NCBI GenBank assembly: GCA_045542075.1
Contig: JAZQKI010000025.1
Coordinates: forward strand, 1-49,758
Length of the DNA stretch: 49,758 nucleotides
From: SVTX01 sp045542075
GTDB taxonomy: Bacteria; Bacillota; Clostridia; Oscillospirales; CAG-272
Direction: 5' to 3'
In this document: positions 42,502-49,758 of the stretch, in pieces
Layout: the number at the start of each line of letters is the position of its first letter
Position numbering within the stretch: the first letter of the stretch is position 1
Made by a program: the position numbers and the translations under genes
The notes under the pieces: generated by a model
Seen by the model: only the letters and a program-made list of their open reading frames with translations
The model's database searches: none
What the model was told of the DNA's origin: nothing

Positions 42502-43538
42502 TACGTTGTTGGAGTTATAGTAGCGGCCTCGGTTATATGCACAACGACCGTGATCTCGTGTTCTTCAAGCTTCACACCCTCGGGGTATGCAAGCATATCG
42601 GCAGTAATAACGATCTTATGATCTCCTAAGCCCGCGCCACCCATATCAATTATGTAATCCGAAAGCGCATTGAGCATTTCCGGATCACCTATAACGTTGG
42701 CTGTAACGGGATCTACGGTGTAAATGTAATTCGGGGTGCTTCCCGTAGCCTTTATCTTGAGCACCACGGGCGCTGTAACAGCTACGTTTATCTTCATCTT
42801 GCTCGTGTCGTAGCTTATTGCGCCGGGCGAGAGCTCGCCTGTGTTATTCGCGCTTATGATCTCGCCGTTCTTGTTGTAGAAATTAAGTGAGAAGCCCGAG
42901 ATAAGCTTACTCTTATTGAACTCACCCTCAAGCAGATATTCCGCTCTTGAAATTTCATCGATCATGGTCTTGGGGCCCTTTACGGTTATCTCGTTTACTC
43001 CGTCCTCAAGATTGTAAGAGATCTTATAGTTGACAGGATGCGTGATGCTTCCCTCTTTTATTTCAAGCGGCACGGTCGTCTCAGCCGCAACGTCCGCGTA
43101 AACGGATATTGCGTCGATATCCGTGCTCAGTATGGTAAGGCTCGAGCTTTCGGGGGCGGAGGTCACTATCTTTACTGTAGACCAGCCCACTGAGTTTATC
43201 TGGCTTACGTCAATATACGCGGAGTAATCCGACGCGCTGTATTTGTTTATATCCCTGTTAGTACCCTGTACGGTTATCTTTACCTCGGACACGTTGATGG
43301 TTGAATACAGTGACATACCGTTCTCCATGCTTTCCGCGCCTACAACGTTAAGCTTTACGGAAAACGTTGCGGTGACGTCGCTCTCGTTCATATTCACACA
43401 GTATATCCATATAGTTATTGCAAAGAGCAGGCACAAGAGTCTGGGGATCAGGTCAATGCGTCTCTTGCTCTGGCTTCCGATCACTACAGTCTCGCGTCCT
43501 TTTTCATCGCGTTCCTTCTGGAAATCCATTTGCTTCAT
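42501..43538 (-). CDS. cdaR: YbbR-domain protein CdaR, regulator of diadenylate cyclase
   Basis: A 345-residue protein with one N-terminal transmembrane segment (about 29-50) and several extracytoplasmic YbbR repeats (for example VKLNVVGAESM, VPLEIKEG, VVLKIKATG, VTVKGPKTMID). CdaR binds and modulates CdaA at the membrane. Its start overlaps the cdaA stop by 4 nt, the standard arrangement. No glmM follows, unlike in B. subtilis. Confidence 0.93.
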   Translation of the reverse strand: MKQMDFQKERDEKGRETVVIGSQSKRRIDLIPRLLCLLFAITIWIYCVNMNESDVTATFSVKLNVVGAESMENGMSLYSTINVSEVKITVQGTNRDINKYSASDYSAYIDVSQINSVGWSTVKIVTSAPESSSLTILSTDIDAISVYADVAAETTVPLEIKEGSITHPVNYKISYNLEDGVNEITVKGPKTMIDEISRAEYLLEGEFNKSKLISGFSLNFYNKNGEIISANNTGELSPGAISYDTSKMKINVAVTAPVVLKIKATGSTPNYIYTVDPVTANVIGDPEMLNALSDYIIDMGGAGLGDHKIVITADMLAYPEGVKLEEHEITVVVHITEAATITPTT

Positions 43539-44533
43539 ACAGAATCGCCGCCCTCACTTTCCACAGAATTTTCGGTATTGATATCCTCGGTATTTATTAT
43601 TTCCATATCCTTGTCATCAGCATACTTTACCTTGTCAAAATTCACGGACATATATACGTCCTCGTTTACCGAGCTACCCGTCATTAGCTTATAAAGATCG
43701 TCACGCAGGTCATTGGATTTGTGCTTTCCGTTCTTGCCTATATCCTGATAGCCTCTCTTGAGAATTTTATTGTTTGCGATAGAAATAATGCCCGTCTCCT
43801 CGGATACCACGACCACAACGGCATCGCTGACCTCGGTTATACGAAGCGCGGCTCTGTGTCTTGTTCCAAGACGTCTCATCTGAGGGTCATCGCTTTCCGA
43901 TATACTTTTGGACTTGGTAGATGCGGCGACTATCTTGTTATCGCGAATTATCACCGCGCCGTCATGCAGAGGTGACTTGTTAAAGAAAATGTTGCTCAGA
44001 AGCTGTCTTGATACCTTTGCGTCAAGAGAAACACCCTCGGTTATCTGCGAACGGAGGCGGCTGGAACGCTCAATGACGATAAGCGCGCCGTCACCCCTCG
44101 CGGAAAGCTCAAACGCCGCCGCGGATATCTCCTCCAACGTTTTTAGCGTTTCAGAGCTTTGGTCCGCCTTTTTCCCTCTTATCCTTCTGATGTTGAGAGA
44201 TGTGGAGCCCACCTCCTCAAGCACCGCGCGAAGCTCGGGCTGGAATATGATACATACGACCATAATACCAACCACGTAGAAGTTTTTAAGTATAGAGCCT
44301 ATGGCAACCATGTGGAATATATCGCTTATCACGTATATGATCACGACCGCTCCGAGTCCGAGCGCAATTCTGCCGACGTGTCTGTCTCTTATGAACTTAA
44401 ACACCATATAAAGAAGGCTGGCGAGCAGGAGTATATCTATGATATCAATAATTCCAATATTGATTATGGGGAAGATCACGTAGTCCTTGAAGGCTTCGAT
44501 CAACGTATTCCAGAATACTGCTATATTTGGCAT
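43535..44533 (-). CDS. cdaA: diadenylate cyclase CdaA
   Basis: A 332-residue membrane protein that makes c-di-AMP from two ATP. Three transmembrane segments occupy about residues 20-95, followed by the DAC domain with DGA (191-193) and RHR (225-227), both essential. The C-terminal tail (about 280-332) is acidic and longer than in B. subtilis CdaA (273 residues). RBS AAGGAGGA. It starts 21 nt after pncB and is probably cotranscribed. Confidence 0.95.
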   Translation of the reverse strand: MPNIAVFWNTLIEAFKDYVIFPIINIGIIDIIDILLLASLLYMVFKFIRDRHVGRIALGLGAVVIIYVISDIFHMVAIGSILKNFYVVGIMVVCIIFQPELRAVLEEVGSTSLNIRRIRGKKADQSSETLKTLEEISAAAFELSARGDGALIVIERSSRLRSQITEGVSLDAKVSRQLLSNIFFNKSPLHDGAVIIRDNKIVAASTKSKSISESDDPQMRRLGTRHRAALRITEVSDAVVVVVSEETGIISIANNKILKRGYQDIGKNGKHKSNDLRDDLYKLMTGSSVNEDVYMSVNFDKVKYADDKDMEIINTEDINTENSVESEGGDSV

Positions 44534-44554
44534 GCTTTCCTCCTTGGATGTTAA

Positions 44555-46006
44555 TTATTTGTTCCTACCCTTTGTAAGCAGGTCATTCTTGATATCCCAG
44601 AGCTTTTGAGACAGGTCGACATAGTAGTTGTGAGGATTGGTAAATCTCTTTACCTCGTCCCACATGCCCTGAATCTCTCTCTCGTGATGCTCTCTTATTT
44701 CCTTGAGCGTGGGCATATCATATACAAGCTCTCCGTCCTTGAAAATGGGGACAAGAAGCTCGGTTGCGGTATAGTTTTCAAGCACCTTGCGCTTCCACGT
44801 ATGCTCGGGATCGAAGATCTCGATGGGCTTTGTGTCGTCTATCGTCTCGTCGTAAACGCATATAAGATCCGCCTCCGCCTTGCCTGTGTCACGTCCGCGA
44901 AGTCTGTAGACCTTCTTGAAGTGCGGCGTGGTTATCTTGCCGACGTTCTCGCTTATCTTTATCTTGGGGGTTACGTTGCCATCCGCGTCCTCAACAGCGC
45001 AGAGCTTATATACCGCACCGAATACGGGGTGGCTCTTTGCGGTTATAAGTCTTTCGCCAACGCCAAAGCCGTCAACCTCCGCGCCCTGACGGATAAGCTC
45101 GCGTATAATATATTCATCAAGTGAGTTGGAAACAATTATCTTGCACTCTGTCCAGCCCGCGTCGTCAAGCATTTTTCTCATCTTCTTTGTGAGATATGTG
45201 ATATCTCCCGAGTCAAGTCGCACACCGCACTTTGTTATTCCAAGAGGCTTCAAGACCTCGTTAAAGGCGCGTATTGCGTTGGGAATACCGGACTGAAGCA
45301 CGTTATAGGTGTCAATAAGCAGTGTTGAATTGTTGGGATATATCTCGCAGTAGGTCTTGAAAGCGGTGTATTCATCGTCAAACATCTGCACCCACGAGTG
45401 AGCCATAGTACCCGTTGCGGGAACTCCGTACACCTCGTCCGCTATAGCGCATGCGGTTGAACCGCATCCGCCGATATACGCCGCGCGAGCGCCGAGTATT
45501 GCCGCGTCCGCACCCTGCGCGCGTCTTGATCCAAACTCGCTGACCGCTCTTCCCTTTGCAGCGCGGGTTATTCTTGCCGCCTTGGTAGCGATAAGCGACT
45601 GATGGTTTATCATAAGGAGCAGATAAGTCTCTATAAACTGAGCCTCTATAGCTCTCGCTCTGACAGTTATAAGCGGCTCTCCGGGGAACACAATAGTTCC
45701 CTCGGGAATTGCCCATATATCTCCCGTAAATCTGAAGGTGGAAAGATATTTCAGAAATTCCTCGTCAAAGCAGCCCTTGGAGCGAAGGTACGCTATATCG
45801 TCCTCATCAAATCTGAGCTCCTTGACGTATTCTATTATCTGCTCAAGACCTGCCGCAACAGCATAGCCGCCGTTATCAGGGTTATCTCTGTAGTACAGAT
45901 CAAAGTAAACGATCTTATCAGCGTATCCACACTTGAAATATCCGTTGCCCATAGTAAGCTCGTAAAAATCAAAAAGCATTGTAAGATTTCTGCTTATATC
46001 CTTCAT
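44555..46006 (-). CDS. pncB: nicotinate phosphoribosyltransferase
   Basis: A 483-residue PncB, which makes nicotinate mononucleotide for NAD salvage. YYRDNPDNGGYAVAAGLEQ, EFGSRRAQGADAAILGARAAYIGG and LIDTYNVLQSG are diagnostic. RBS GGGAGGAC. The promoter carries an inverted repeat over its start site that could be an operator for an NAD-linked repressor. First gene of the pncB-cdaA-cdaR-FAD cluster. Confidence 0.95.
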   Translation of the reverse strand: MKDISRNLTMLFDFYELTMGNGYFKCGYADKIVYFDLYYRDNPDNGGYAVAAGLEQIIEYVKELRFDEDDIAYLRSKGCFDEEFLKYLSTFRFTGDIWAIPEGTIVFPGEPLITVRARAIEAQFIETYLLLMINHQSLIATKAARITRAAKGRAVSEFGSRRAQGADAAILGARAAYIGGCGSTACAIADEVYGVPATGTMAHSWVQMFDDEYTAFKTYCEIYPNNSTLLIDTYNVLQSGIPNAIRAFNEVLKPLGITKCGVRLDSGDITYLTKKMRKMLDDAGWTECKIIVSNSLDEYIIRELIRQGAEVDGFGVGERLITAKSHPVFGAVYKLCAVEDADGNVTPKIKISENVGKITTPHFKKVYRLRGRDTGKAEADLICVYDETIDDTKPIEIFDPEHTWKRKVLENYTATELLVPIFKDGELVYDMPTLKEIREHHEREIQGMWDEVKRFTNPHNYYVDLSQKLWDIKNDLLTKGRNK

Positions 46007-46049
46007 TTCAACGTCCTCCCGTTAAAAACATATTCGAAATGGTTATTCT

Positions 46050-46074
46050 TTGGCATTATAAGATAAAATGCCAA
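46050..46074. promoter_or_regulatory. inverted repeat at the pncB start site, candidate operator
   Basis: TTGGCATT (46050-46057) and AATGCCAA (46067-46074) are perfect inverted repeats with a 9-nt spacer, starting 5 nt downstream of the -10 box. This places it over the predicted +1. It could equally be a 5' UTR hairpin. Confidence 0.5.
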
Positions 46075-46079
46075 TATAT

Positions 46080-46109
46080 ATTATAACATATATATGCTTT
46101 CAAAGTCAA
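46080..46109 (-). promoter_or_regulatory. sigma-A promoter of pncB
   Basis: TTGACT (46104-46109) and TATAAT (46080-46085) on the minus strand with an 18-base spacer. Confidence 0.75.
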
Positions 46110-46160
46110 GCAATTATTGAAATAATATATATAAATTTCATTATATAGCGCAAGGTTTTT

Positions 46161-46225
46161 GCAAAAAATATCCGCACACTCATGCTCGCGTCGATTTTTC
46201 GGTCACAAAGCACGGGTGTGCGGAT
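46161..46225 (-). terminator. terminator after the unknown membrane protein
   Basis: ATCCGCACAC (46170-46179) pairs with GTGTGCGGAT (46216-46225). The 36-nt loop has an inner AGCAT/GTGCT pairing. On the minus strand a T-run follows. Confidence 0.75.
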
Positions 46226-46240
46226 AAAATTTATTGAATT

Positions 46241-47026
46241 TTACTCATAAAGCTCGCGCTTGAGCTTTTTCTCAAGGAACAGCATCAAAAGCCAGATCAC
46301 AGCGAAATAGCAAGCCACTCCGTAAAGAATATCCGACGAATAATAAATTATCATTCCCGGGATTTCCGAGAGCTGCGGGATACCGTACATTACCGTGTAC
46401 AGTATATCGTAAAATATTCTCTGCGCTACCTTGGTCGCGGCAACTATAATTCCCGACCAGAATGCGCCTCTGATAAGAGGATTACCAATATCGACAAACG
46501 ATCTGAACGGATATATTCCGTCCCCGCTCGGCTTTGCCCCAAGTCTCTTGTCCGCCTTGCGTTTTTTGTCTGCAAGATCAAGATACTTCAAGAGAATTTT
46601 ATATGCTATAAGCAGGACAACAAAATACTGCAAAAGCTCAAAGAACATAGGTACGAGGATACTGCGGATATCGCTCCAGGCATTTATGTCAAATCCGTTG
46701 TCGAGCCACGTCATAAGCAGGTTTGACAGGTACTTAAACAGTGTCACAAGCGAAAAAATTATCGCCGGCGTGCCTGTTTTTCCCACACCGTACCTGTATA
46801 TCGAGTAGATCGATACTGCATACGCAAGCGATATCGCGACTATCTCAACAAGGTCGTAAATATACTCTATCACTGTAGGAAGCACCGTATCCATATACTG
46901 AATATTGTTCGCGTACATATTGCCAAGCGGCACGAGCGCAAAGCAATAAAGACAGTAAAGAAGAATCATGCCGGTTGCAAAAAATATATTCAGTTTTCTG
47001 CGTAAAATAAGTTCTTTTTTATTCAA
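46241..47026 (-). CDS. integral membrane protein of unknown function
   Basis: A 261-residue protein with about six hydrophobic segments (near residues 14-33, 48-75, 85-105, 122-145, 185-205 and 228-250) and a basic cytoplasmic loop KKRKADKRLGAKP around residue 155. I recognise no family. It starts 10 nt after the aminotransferase stop, with AGGGGAAAAG before the ATG, so it is likely in the Lrp-aminotransferase operon. A role in amino acid transport is possible from context only. Confidence 0.75.
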   Translation of the reverse strand: MNKKELILRRKLNIFFATGMILLYCLYCFALVPLGNMYANNIQYMDTVLPTVIEYIYDLVEIVAISLAYAVSIYSIYRYGVGKTGTPAIIFSLVTLFKYLSNLLMTWLDNGFDINAWSDIRSILVPMFFELLQYFVVLLIAYKILLKYLDLADKKRKADKRLGAKPSGDGIYPFRSFVDIGNPLIRGAFWSGIIVAATKVAQRIFYDILYTVMYGIPQLSEIPGMIIYYSSDILYGVACYFAVIWLLMLFLEKKLKRELYE

Positions 47027-47036
47027 AGCTTTTCCC

Positions 47037-48215
47037 CTATGATCTTACTTCTTCAAGAAATTTTCCTATTCTGTCTATAGCCTCTTTTATGTGCTCTGTC
47101 GAGTAACAATAAGACGCTCTGATAAAGCCCTCGCCCGATGCGCCAAACGCGCTTCCGGGAACAACGGCAACCTTTTGCGAATAAAGCAATTTCTCACAAA
47201 ATTCGTCACTTGAAAGTCCCGATATTTTTATTGACGGGAAGGTATAGAACGCACCCTTTGGCTCAAAGCAATCCATACCGAGCTTGCGGAATCCGTTGAC
47301 CATTATACGACGGCGCACGTCGTACTCCGCCTTCATTCTTTCAATGTCAGCGTCTCCGTTTTTGAGAGCCTCGATAGCCGCGTACTGCGCTGTTGTAGGC
47401 GCGCTCATTATGGCAAACTGATGTATCTTTGTTATCTGCTGAATTATGGGCGCAGGCGCGCAGACGTAACCAAGTCTCCATCCCGTCATGGAATAGGTCT
47501 TGGAAAATCCGTTTATTACTATGGTGCGCTCCTTCATTCCGTCTATCGACGCAAAGGACACGTGAGTATTATCTCCGTATGTAAGCTCGGAATATATTTC
47601 GTCTGAAAGCACACAGATATTTGTATCGCGAAGAACGTCCGCAACTGCCTCAAGGTCTGCCCTTTCCATAATAGCTCCCGTGGGATTGCAGGGGTATGGG
47701 AAAATAAGCATTTTAGTCTTATCCGTTATTTTCTCGCGAAGCTCGTCGGCTGTAAGTCGGAACTCGTTTTCAGCCTTGAGATCAATAATTACGGGAACTC
47801 CGCCCGCAAGTCTTACAAGCGGCTCATAGCAGACAAAGCTGGGCTGAGGAATAATGACCTCGTCTCCGCGCGAAACTATAGCGCGTATAGCGTTGTCTAT
47901 GCCCTCGCTTCCGCCGACTGTGATAAGCACCTCTCCCTTGGGGTCATACCCAACTCCGTATTTTCTCAAAAAGAATCTGCTTACCTCGCAGCGCAGAGCC
48001 ATAAGTCCCGCATTGGCAGTGTATTTGGTCTTACTCTGCTCAAGTGACTGTATGCCCGCACTCTTTATATGCCACGGCGTGGGGAAATCAGGCTCGCCGA
48101 CACCGAGGGATATTACTCCCTCCATGCTCTCGGCAATATCAAAATATTTACGTATTCCCGAGGGCTTTATATCCTGACTCACCACACTGTTCAGAATCTT
48201 GGAATAATCTATCAT
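47037..48215 (-). CDS. class I/II aminotransferase
   Basis: A 392-residue PLP enzyme. SLGVGEPDFPTPWHIK, PYPCNPTGAIM, LSDEIYSELTY and the PLP lysine Lys239 in NGFSKTYSMTGWRLGY are the classical features. It belongs to the aspartate/aromatic/alanine aminotransferase group (PatA/AspB-like). The ATG overlaps the Lrp stop by 4 nt. An Lrp-type regulator directly upstream suggests that its expression answers to amino acids. Confidence 0.93.
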   Translation of the reverse strand: MIDYSKILNSVVSQDIKPSGIRKYFDIAESMEGVISLGVGEPDFPTPWHIKSAGIQSLEQSKTKYTANAGLMALRCEVSRFFLRKYGVGYDPKGEVLITVGGSEGIDNAIRAIVSRGDEVIIPQPSFVCYEPLVRLAGGVPVIIDLKAENEFRLTADELREKITDKTKMLIFPYPCNPTGAIMERADLEAVADVLRDTNICVLSDEIYSELTYGDNTHVSFASIDGMKERTIVINGFSKTYSMTGWRLGYVCAPAPIIQQITKIHQFAIMSAPTTAQYAAIEALKNGDADIERMKAEYDVRRRIMVNGFRKLGMDCFEPKGAFYTFPSIKISGLSSDEFCEKLLYSQKVAVVPGSAFGASGEGFIRASYCYSTEHIKEAIDRIGKFLEEVRS

Positions 48216-48694
48216 AAGGAGTATGCTCCTCTTTCATCTTTTTCTGTATTTACAAGCTCAACGTCAAGCTCCTTGTATCTGCGAAGCACAAAATGAGTTG
48301 CAGTAGACGTTATCTCGCGCTTTGTGGCAAGCTCCTTGGCAACGAACATAGCTACCTCATGGAAGGTCTTGCCCTTAACTATCACACAAAGGTCATACGT
48401 TCCCGACATAAGATAAACGGATTCTACCTCGCTGTACTTCATAATATTCTCGGCAACCTTCTCAAAGCCATACTCGTCCTGAGGAATTACCTTAAGCTCA
48501 ATAACGGCAGAAACAAAGGCGTTATCAAGTCTTTCCCAGTCTATGACCGTCTTGTATCCGCGGATAAGACCCGCCACCTCAAGCTCCTTTATTTCAGCCT
48601 CGACCGCAGACTGATCAAGTCCTGTCATAACAGCGAGATCCTCTACCGTATAGCGCGCATTTCTGGCGAGCAAATTCAAAATCTGAATATTCAT
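48212..48694 (-). CDS. Lrp/AsnC family transcriptional regulator
   Basis: A 160-residue Lrp-type protein: N-terminal helix-turn-helix (about residues 1-55; YTVEDLAVMTGLDQSAVEAEIKELE) and C-terminal RAM ligand-binding domain (about 65-140; VYLMSGTYDLCVIVKGK). It probably senses an amino acid and controls its own operon with the aminotransferase downstream, with which it overlaps by 4 nt. RBS GAAAGGCAG. Confidence 0.93.
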   Translation of the reverse strand: MNIQILNLLARNARYTVEDLAVMTGLDQSAVEAEIKELEVAGLIRGYKTVIDWERLDNAFVSAVIELKVIPQDEYGFEKVAENIMKYSEVESVYLMSGTYDLCVIVKGKTFHEVAMFVAKELATKREITSTATHFVLRRYKELDVELVNTEKDERGAYSL

Positions 48695-48737
48695 ATTTTT
48701 CTGCCTTTCGATTTGAAATTTCCTTTATAAAGCAAAG

Positions 48738-48758
48738 ACTCGGAGAAAATCCCCGAGT
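48738..48758 (-). other. hairpin in the leader of the Lrp gene
   Basis: ACTCGG (48738-48743) pairs with CCGAGT (48753-48758). On the minus strand it is followed by CTTTG. It is in the 134-nt gap between the P-loop gene and the Lrp gene, and could be a weak terminator or part of an operator. Confidence 0.4.
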
Positions 48759-48782
48759 TCATCAAAAATGTAAAAAATGCCC

Positions 48783-48810
48783 TCCGCTCTGCGCATACGC
48801 GCAGAGCGGA
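48783..48810 (-). terminator. terminator of the small P-loop protein gene
   Basis: TCCGCTCTGCGC (48783-48794) pairs perfectly with GCGCAGAGCGGA (48799-48810). On the minus strand GGGCATTTTTT follows. Confidence 0.88.
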
Positions 48811-48828
48811 AAGAATGTGTTTTAAGTA

Positions 48829-49236
48829 TTAGAGGTACTTCTTAACTATATCGCTTGCCTCTTCAGCGGGGATAGAAGACGTCATAACGATATTTACGTT
48901 GAGGTTGTTGGAGAGCTCGTCAATCTCCTTGACAAAGGTATCGAATGCAACGATATCGTTGTTTGCGATCTTAAGCGCGGAGTCAACGAATACGTCGGTT
49001 ACGTCGTGATTGCTTGCAAGAATGCCCGCGATGAAGCCATAAAGAGCGTCTGCATCAAAAATAAGATATTCATTTGTATTTATAAGTCTTACACTGTATT
49101 TAACGTCAAAGCGGAGACCGATTCCCTTCTCGATACATACAACGGTGCCCTCGGACTTTTCCGATGCCTCGTTTACTCTTGCAATAAGGTCCTTGGTCTT
49201 ACCTGTTCCCTTAACACCAATGATAAGCTTTAACAT
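48829..49236 (-). CDS. small P-loop ATP-binding protein
   Basis: A 135-residue protein with Walker A GVKGTGKT (7-14) and a plausible Walker B in VTDVFVDSAL. The lack of further motor or lid domains suggests a small adaptor or regulatory ATPase. Similar short proteins in Clostridia carry loose labels such as twitching-motility protein. The function is unknown. RBS CGAGGAGG; a perfect GTCGCGA/TCGCGAC palindrome sits just before it. Confidence 0.75.
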   Translation of the reverse strand: MLKLIIGVKGTGKTKDLIARVNEASEKSEGTVVCIEKGIGLRFDVKYSVRLINTNEYLIFDADALYGFIAGILASNHDVTDVFVDSALKIANNDIVAFDTFVKEIDELSNNLNVNIVMTSSIPAEEASDIVKKYL

Positions 49237-49333
49237 AATTAACCTCCTCGTCGCGAAATCGCGACTTTATATAAGTATTTAATATTTCCATTACCTTGAC
49301 CAAAATATATTCGGTCGCGGCCTTGTTTTTCAT

Positions 49334-49362
49334 ATTATAACACAAAAAATACAATTTTTCAA
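49334..49362 (-). promoter_or_regulatory. sigma-A promoter of the small P-loop gene
   Basis: TTGAAA (49357-49362) and TATAAT (49334-49339) on the minus strand with a 17-base spacer, giving a leader of about 90 nt. Confidence 0.8.
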
Positions 49363-49417
49363 GTGCTATAATACAATTTATTCAATTTTTTTGAAATAAA
49401 TTGCGGTCTTTTGAGAA

Positions 49418-49574
49418 TTAGCCGAGCCTTGCCTCGAGCTCCGCCTTCATTTCCTCGTATCCGGGCTTGCCGAGAAGCGCGAACATATTCTTCTTATACG
49501 CCTCAACACCGGGCTGATTGAAGGGGTTCACATCTAAAATGTATCCGCTGATACCGCAGGCTTTTTCGAAGAAG
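49418..49574 (-). CDS. pgi: glucose-6-phosphate isomerase, C-terminal fragment
   Basis: The last 51 or so residues of a Pgi, with EKACGISGYIL, NPFNQPGVEAYKKNMFALLGKPGYE and a TAA stop at 49418-49420. Pgi interconverts glucose-6-phosphate and fructose-6-phosphate. The gene is truncated by the artefact that begins at 49575, so the upstream part is not in this window. Confidence 0.88.
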
Positions 49575-49659
49575 AAGTCGGAGGCCAAGCGGTCTTAGGG
49601 AAGACAATGTCATAAATCAACTCCTTGGCTCACAGAACGACATGGCTACGATCCGACTT
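49575..49659. other. sequencing adapter (MGI/BGI type) with barcode, artefact
   Basis: The first 33 nt match the known AAGTCGGAGGCCAAG... adapter arm (with one extra G), 49608-49617 is a 10-nt barcode-like block, and 49618-49659 matches the reverse complement of the second arm (ends ATCCGACTT). The match is from memory. This DNA is not biological. Confidence 0.92.
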
Positions 49660-49758
49660 AGTGCGAACATATTCTTTTTGTACGCCTCAACACCGGGCTG
49701 ATTGAAGGGGTTCACATCTAAAATGTATCCGCTGATACCGCAGGCTTTTTCGAAGAAG
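49660..49758 (-). repeat. duplicate pgi segment, artefact
   Basis: A second copy of 49476-49574, offset by 184 nt and differing at three positions (49662, 49677, 49680), all synonymous in the pgi frame. It reflects an assembly chimera with reads of a related strain, not a real gene duplication. Confidence 0.9.

Noticed and set aside
49211..49333. 40-codon small open frame in the leader of the P-loop gene (MKNKAATEY...)
   Set aside because: Its ATG directly follows the -10 box, so it would be upstream of the transcription start, and it has no ribosome binding site.
1..49574. CRISPR arrays, tRNA or rRNA genes, transposases, phage genes
   Set aside because: I looked for regularly spaced repeats, tRNA-like cloverleaf ends and typical mobile-element proteins and saw none.
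49476..49758. Tandem duplication of the pgi 3' end
   Set aside because: The copies are separated by sequencing adapter; it is an assembly artefact.

Overview
The window looks like chromosomal DNA of a spore-forming low-to-mid GC member of the Clostridia (Bacillota), most likely from a metagenome-derived contig. Evidence: L27 has a cleavable N-terminal extension and its Prp protease gene sits beside it; there are endosporulation genes (yabP, yabQ, a SpoVB-like flippase, a CwlD-like amidase); MecA, HemZ, CdaA/CdaR and the order nusB-xseAB-ispA-tlyA-nadK-argR are also typical. Nearly all genes are core or housekeeping genes on the minus strand. I see no prophage, transposase, CRISPR array, tRNA or rRNA.

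Layout. 1-333 is non-coding and rich in hairpins, with a degenerate direct repeat. 334-6400: guaB; a plus-strand CwlD-like amidase; an RluA-type pseudouridine synthase; the rplU-prp-rpmA operon; a divergent ROK-like regulator; rplS. 6464-10643: a MATE/Wzx-type flippase, a yebC-family gene and argS. 10695-17138: one compact operon read nusB > TsaD-like paralog > xseA > xseB > ispA > DUF212 > tlyA > nadK > argR. 17294-21450: a small accessory island with an unknown membrane protein, an SGNH-fold protein lacking its catalytic residues, and an 836-residue surface protein with CxxC repeats. 21449-27623: a TIGR01212 radical SAM protein, a PLP aminotransferase, a Rad3/DinG-like helicase, mecA and a type-4 uracil-DNA glycosylase. 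27680-32038 is the yabMNOPQ-divIC-type cluster (flippase, mazG, hup, rqcP, yabP, yabQ, divIC). 32051-40796: amidohydrolase, uridine-kinase-like protein, hemZ, dtd, rel, recJ. 40882-46006: pncB > cdaA > cdaR > a COG2509 FAD protein. 46241-49236: Lrp regulator, aminotransferase, unknown membrane protein and a small P-loop protein. The window ends with the 3' end of pgi.

How the genes work together. The set covers translation and ribosome maturation (L21, L27, Prp, L19, ArgRS, Dtd, pseudouridine synthase, RqcP), RNA and DNA maintenance (NusB, ExoVII, RecJ, UDG, helicase), second messengers (ppGpp by Rel, c-di-AMP by CdaA), NAD and GMP supply (PncB, NadK, GuaB), isoprenoids, and the spore/division cluster. 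Clear sigma-A promoters (TTGACA-17-TATAAT type) mark many transcription units, and a candidate sigma-E promoter precedes yabP.

Most useful observations. (1) The last 184 bases are an assembly artefact: an 85-nt sequence matching the MGI/BGI sequencing adapter with a 10-nt barcode, followed by a strain-variant copy of the preceding 99 nt of pgi. (2) A palindromic intergenic element occurs twice (3448-3562 and 7979-8080), and four of six base pairs in one stem change in a compensatory way. (3) A hairpin between rqcP and yabP carries both a candidate sigma-E promoter and the yabP ribosome binding site. (4) The SGNH pseudoenzyme and the CxxC-repeat surface protein are the least explained coding regions. 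I found no convincing new multi-gene defence or metabolic system here.
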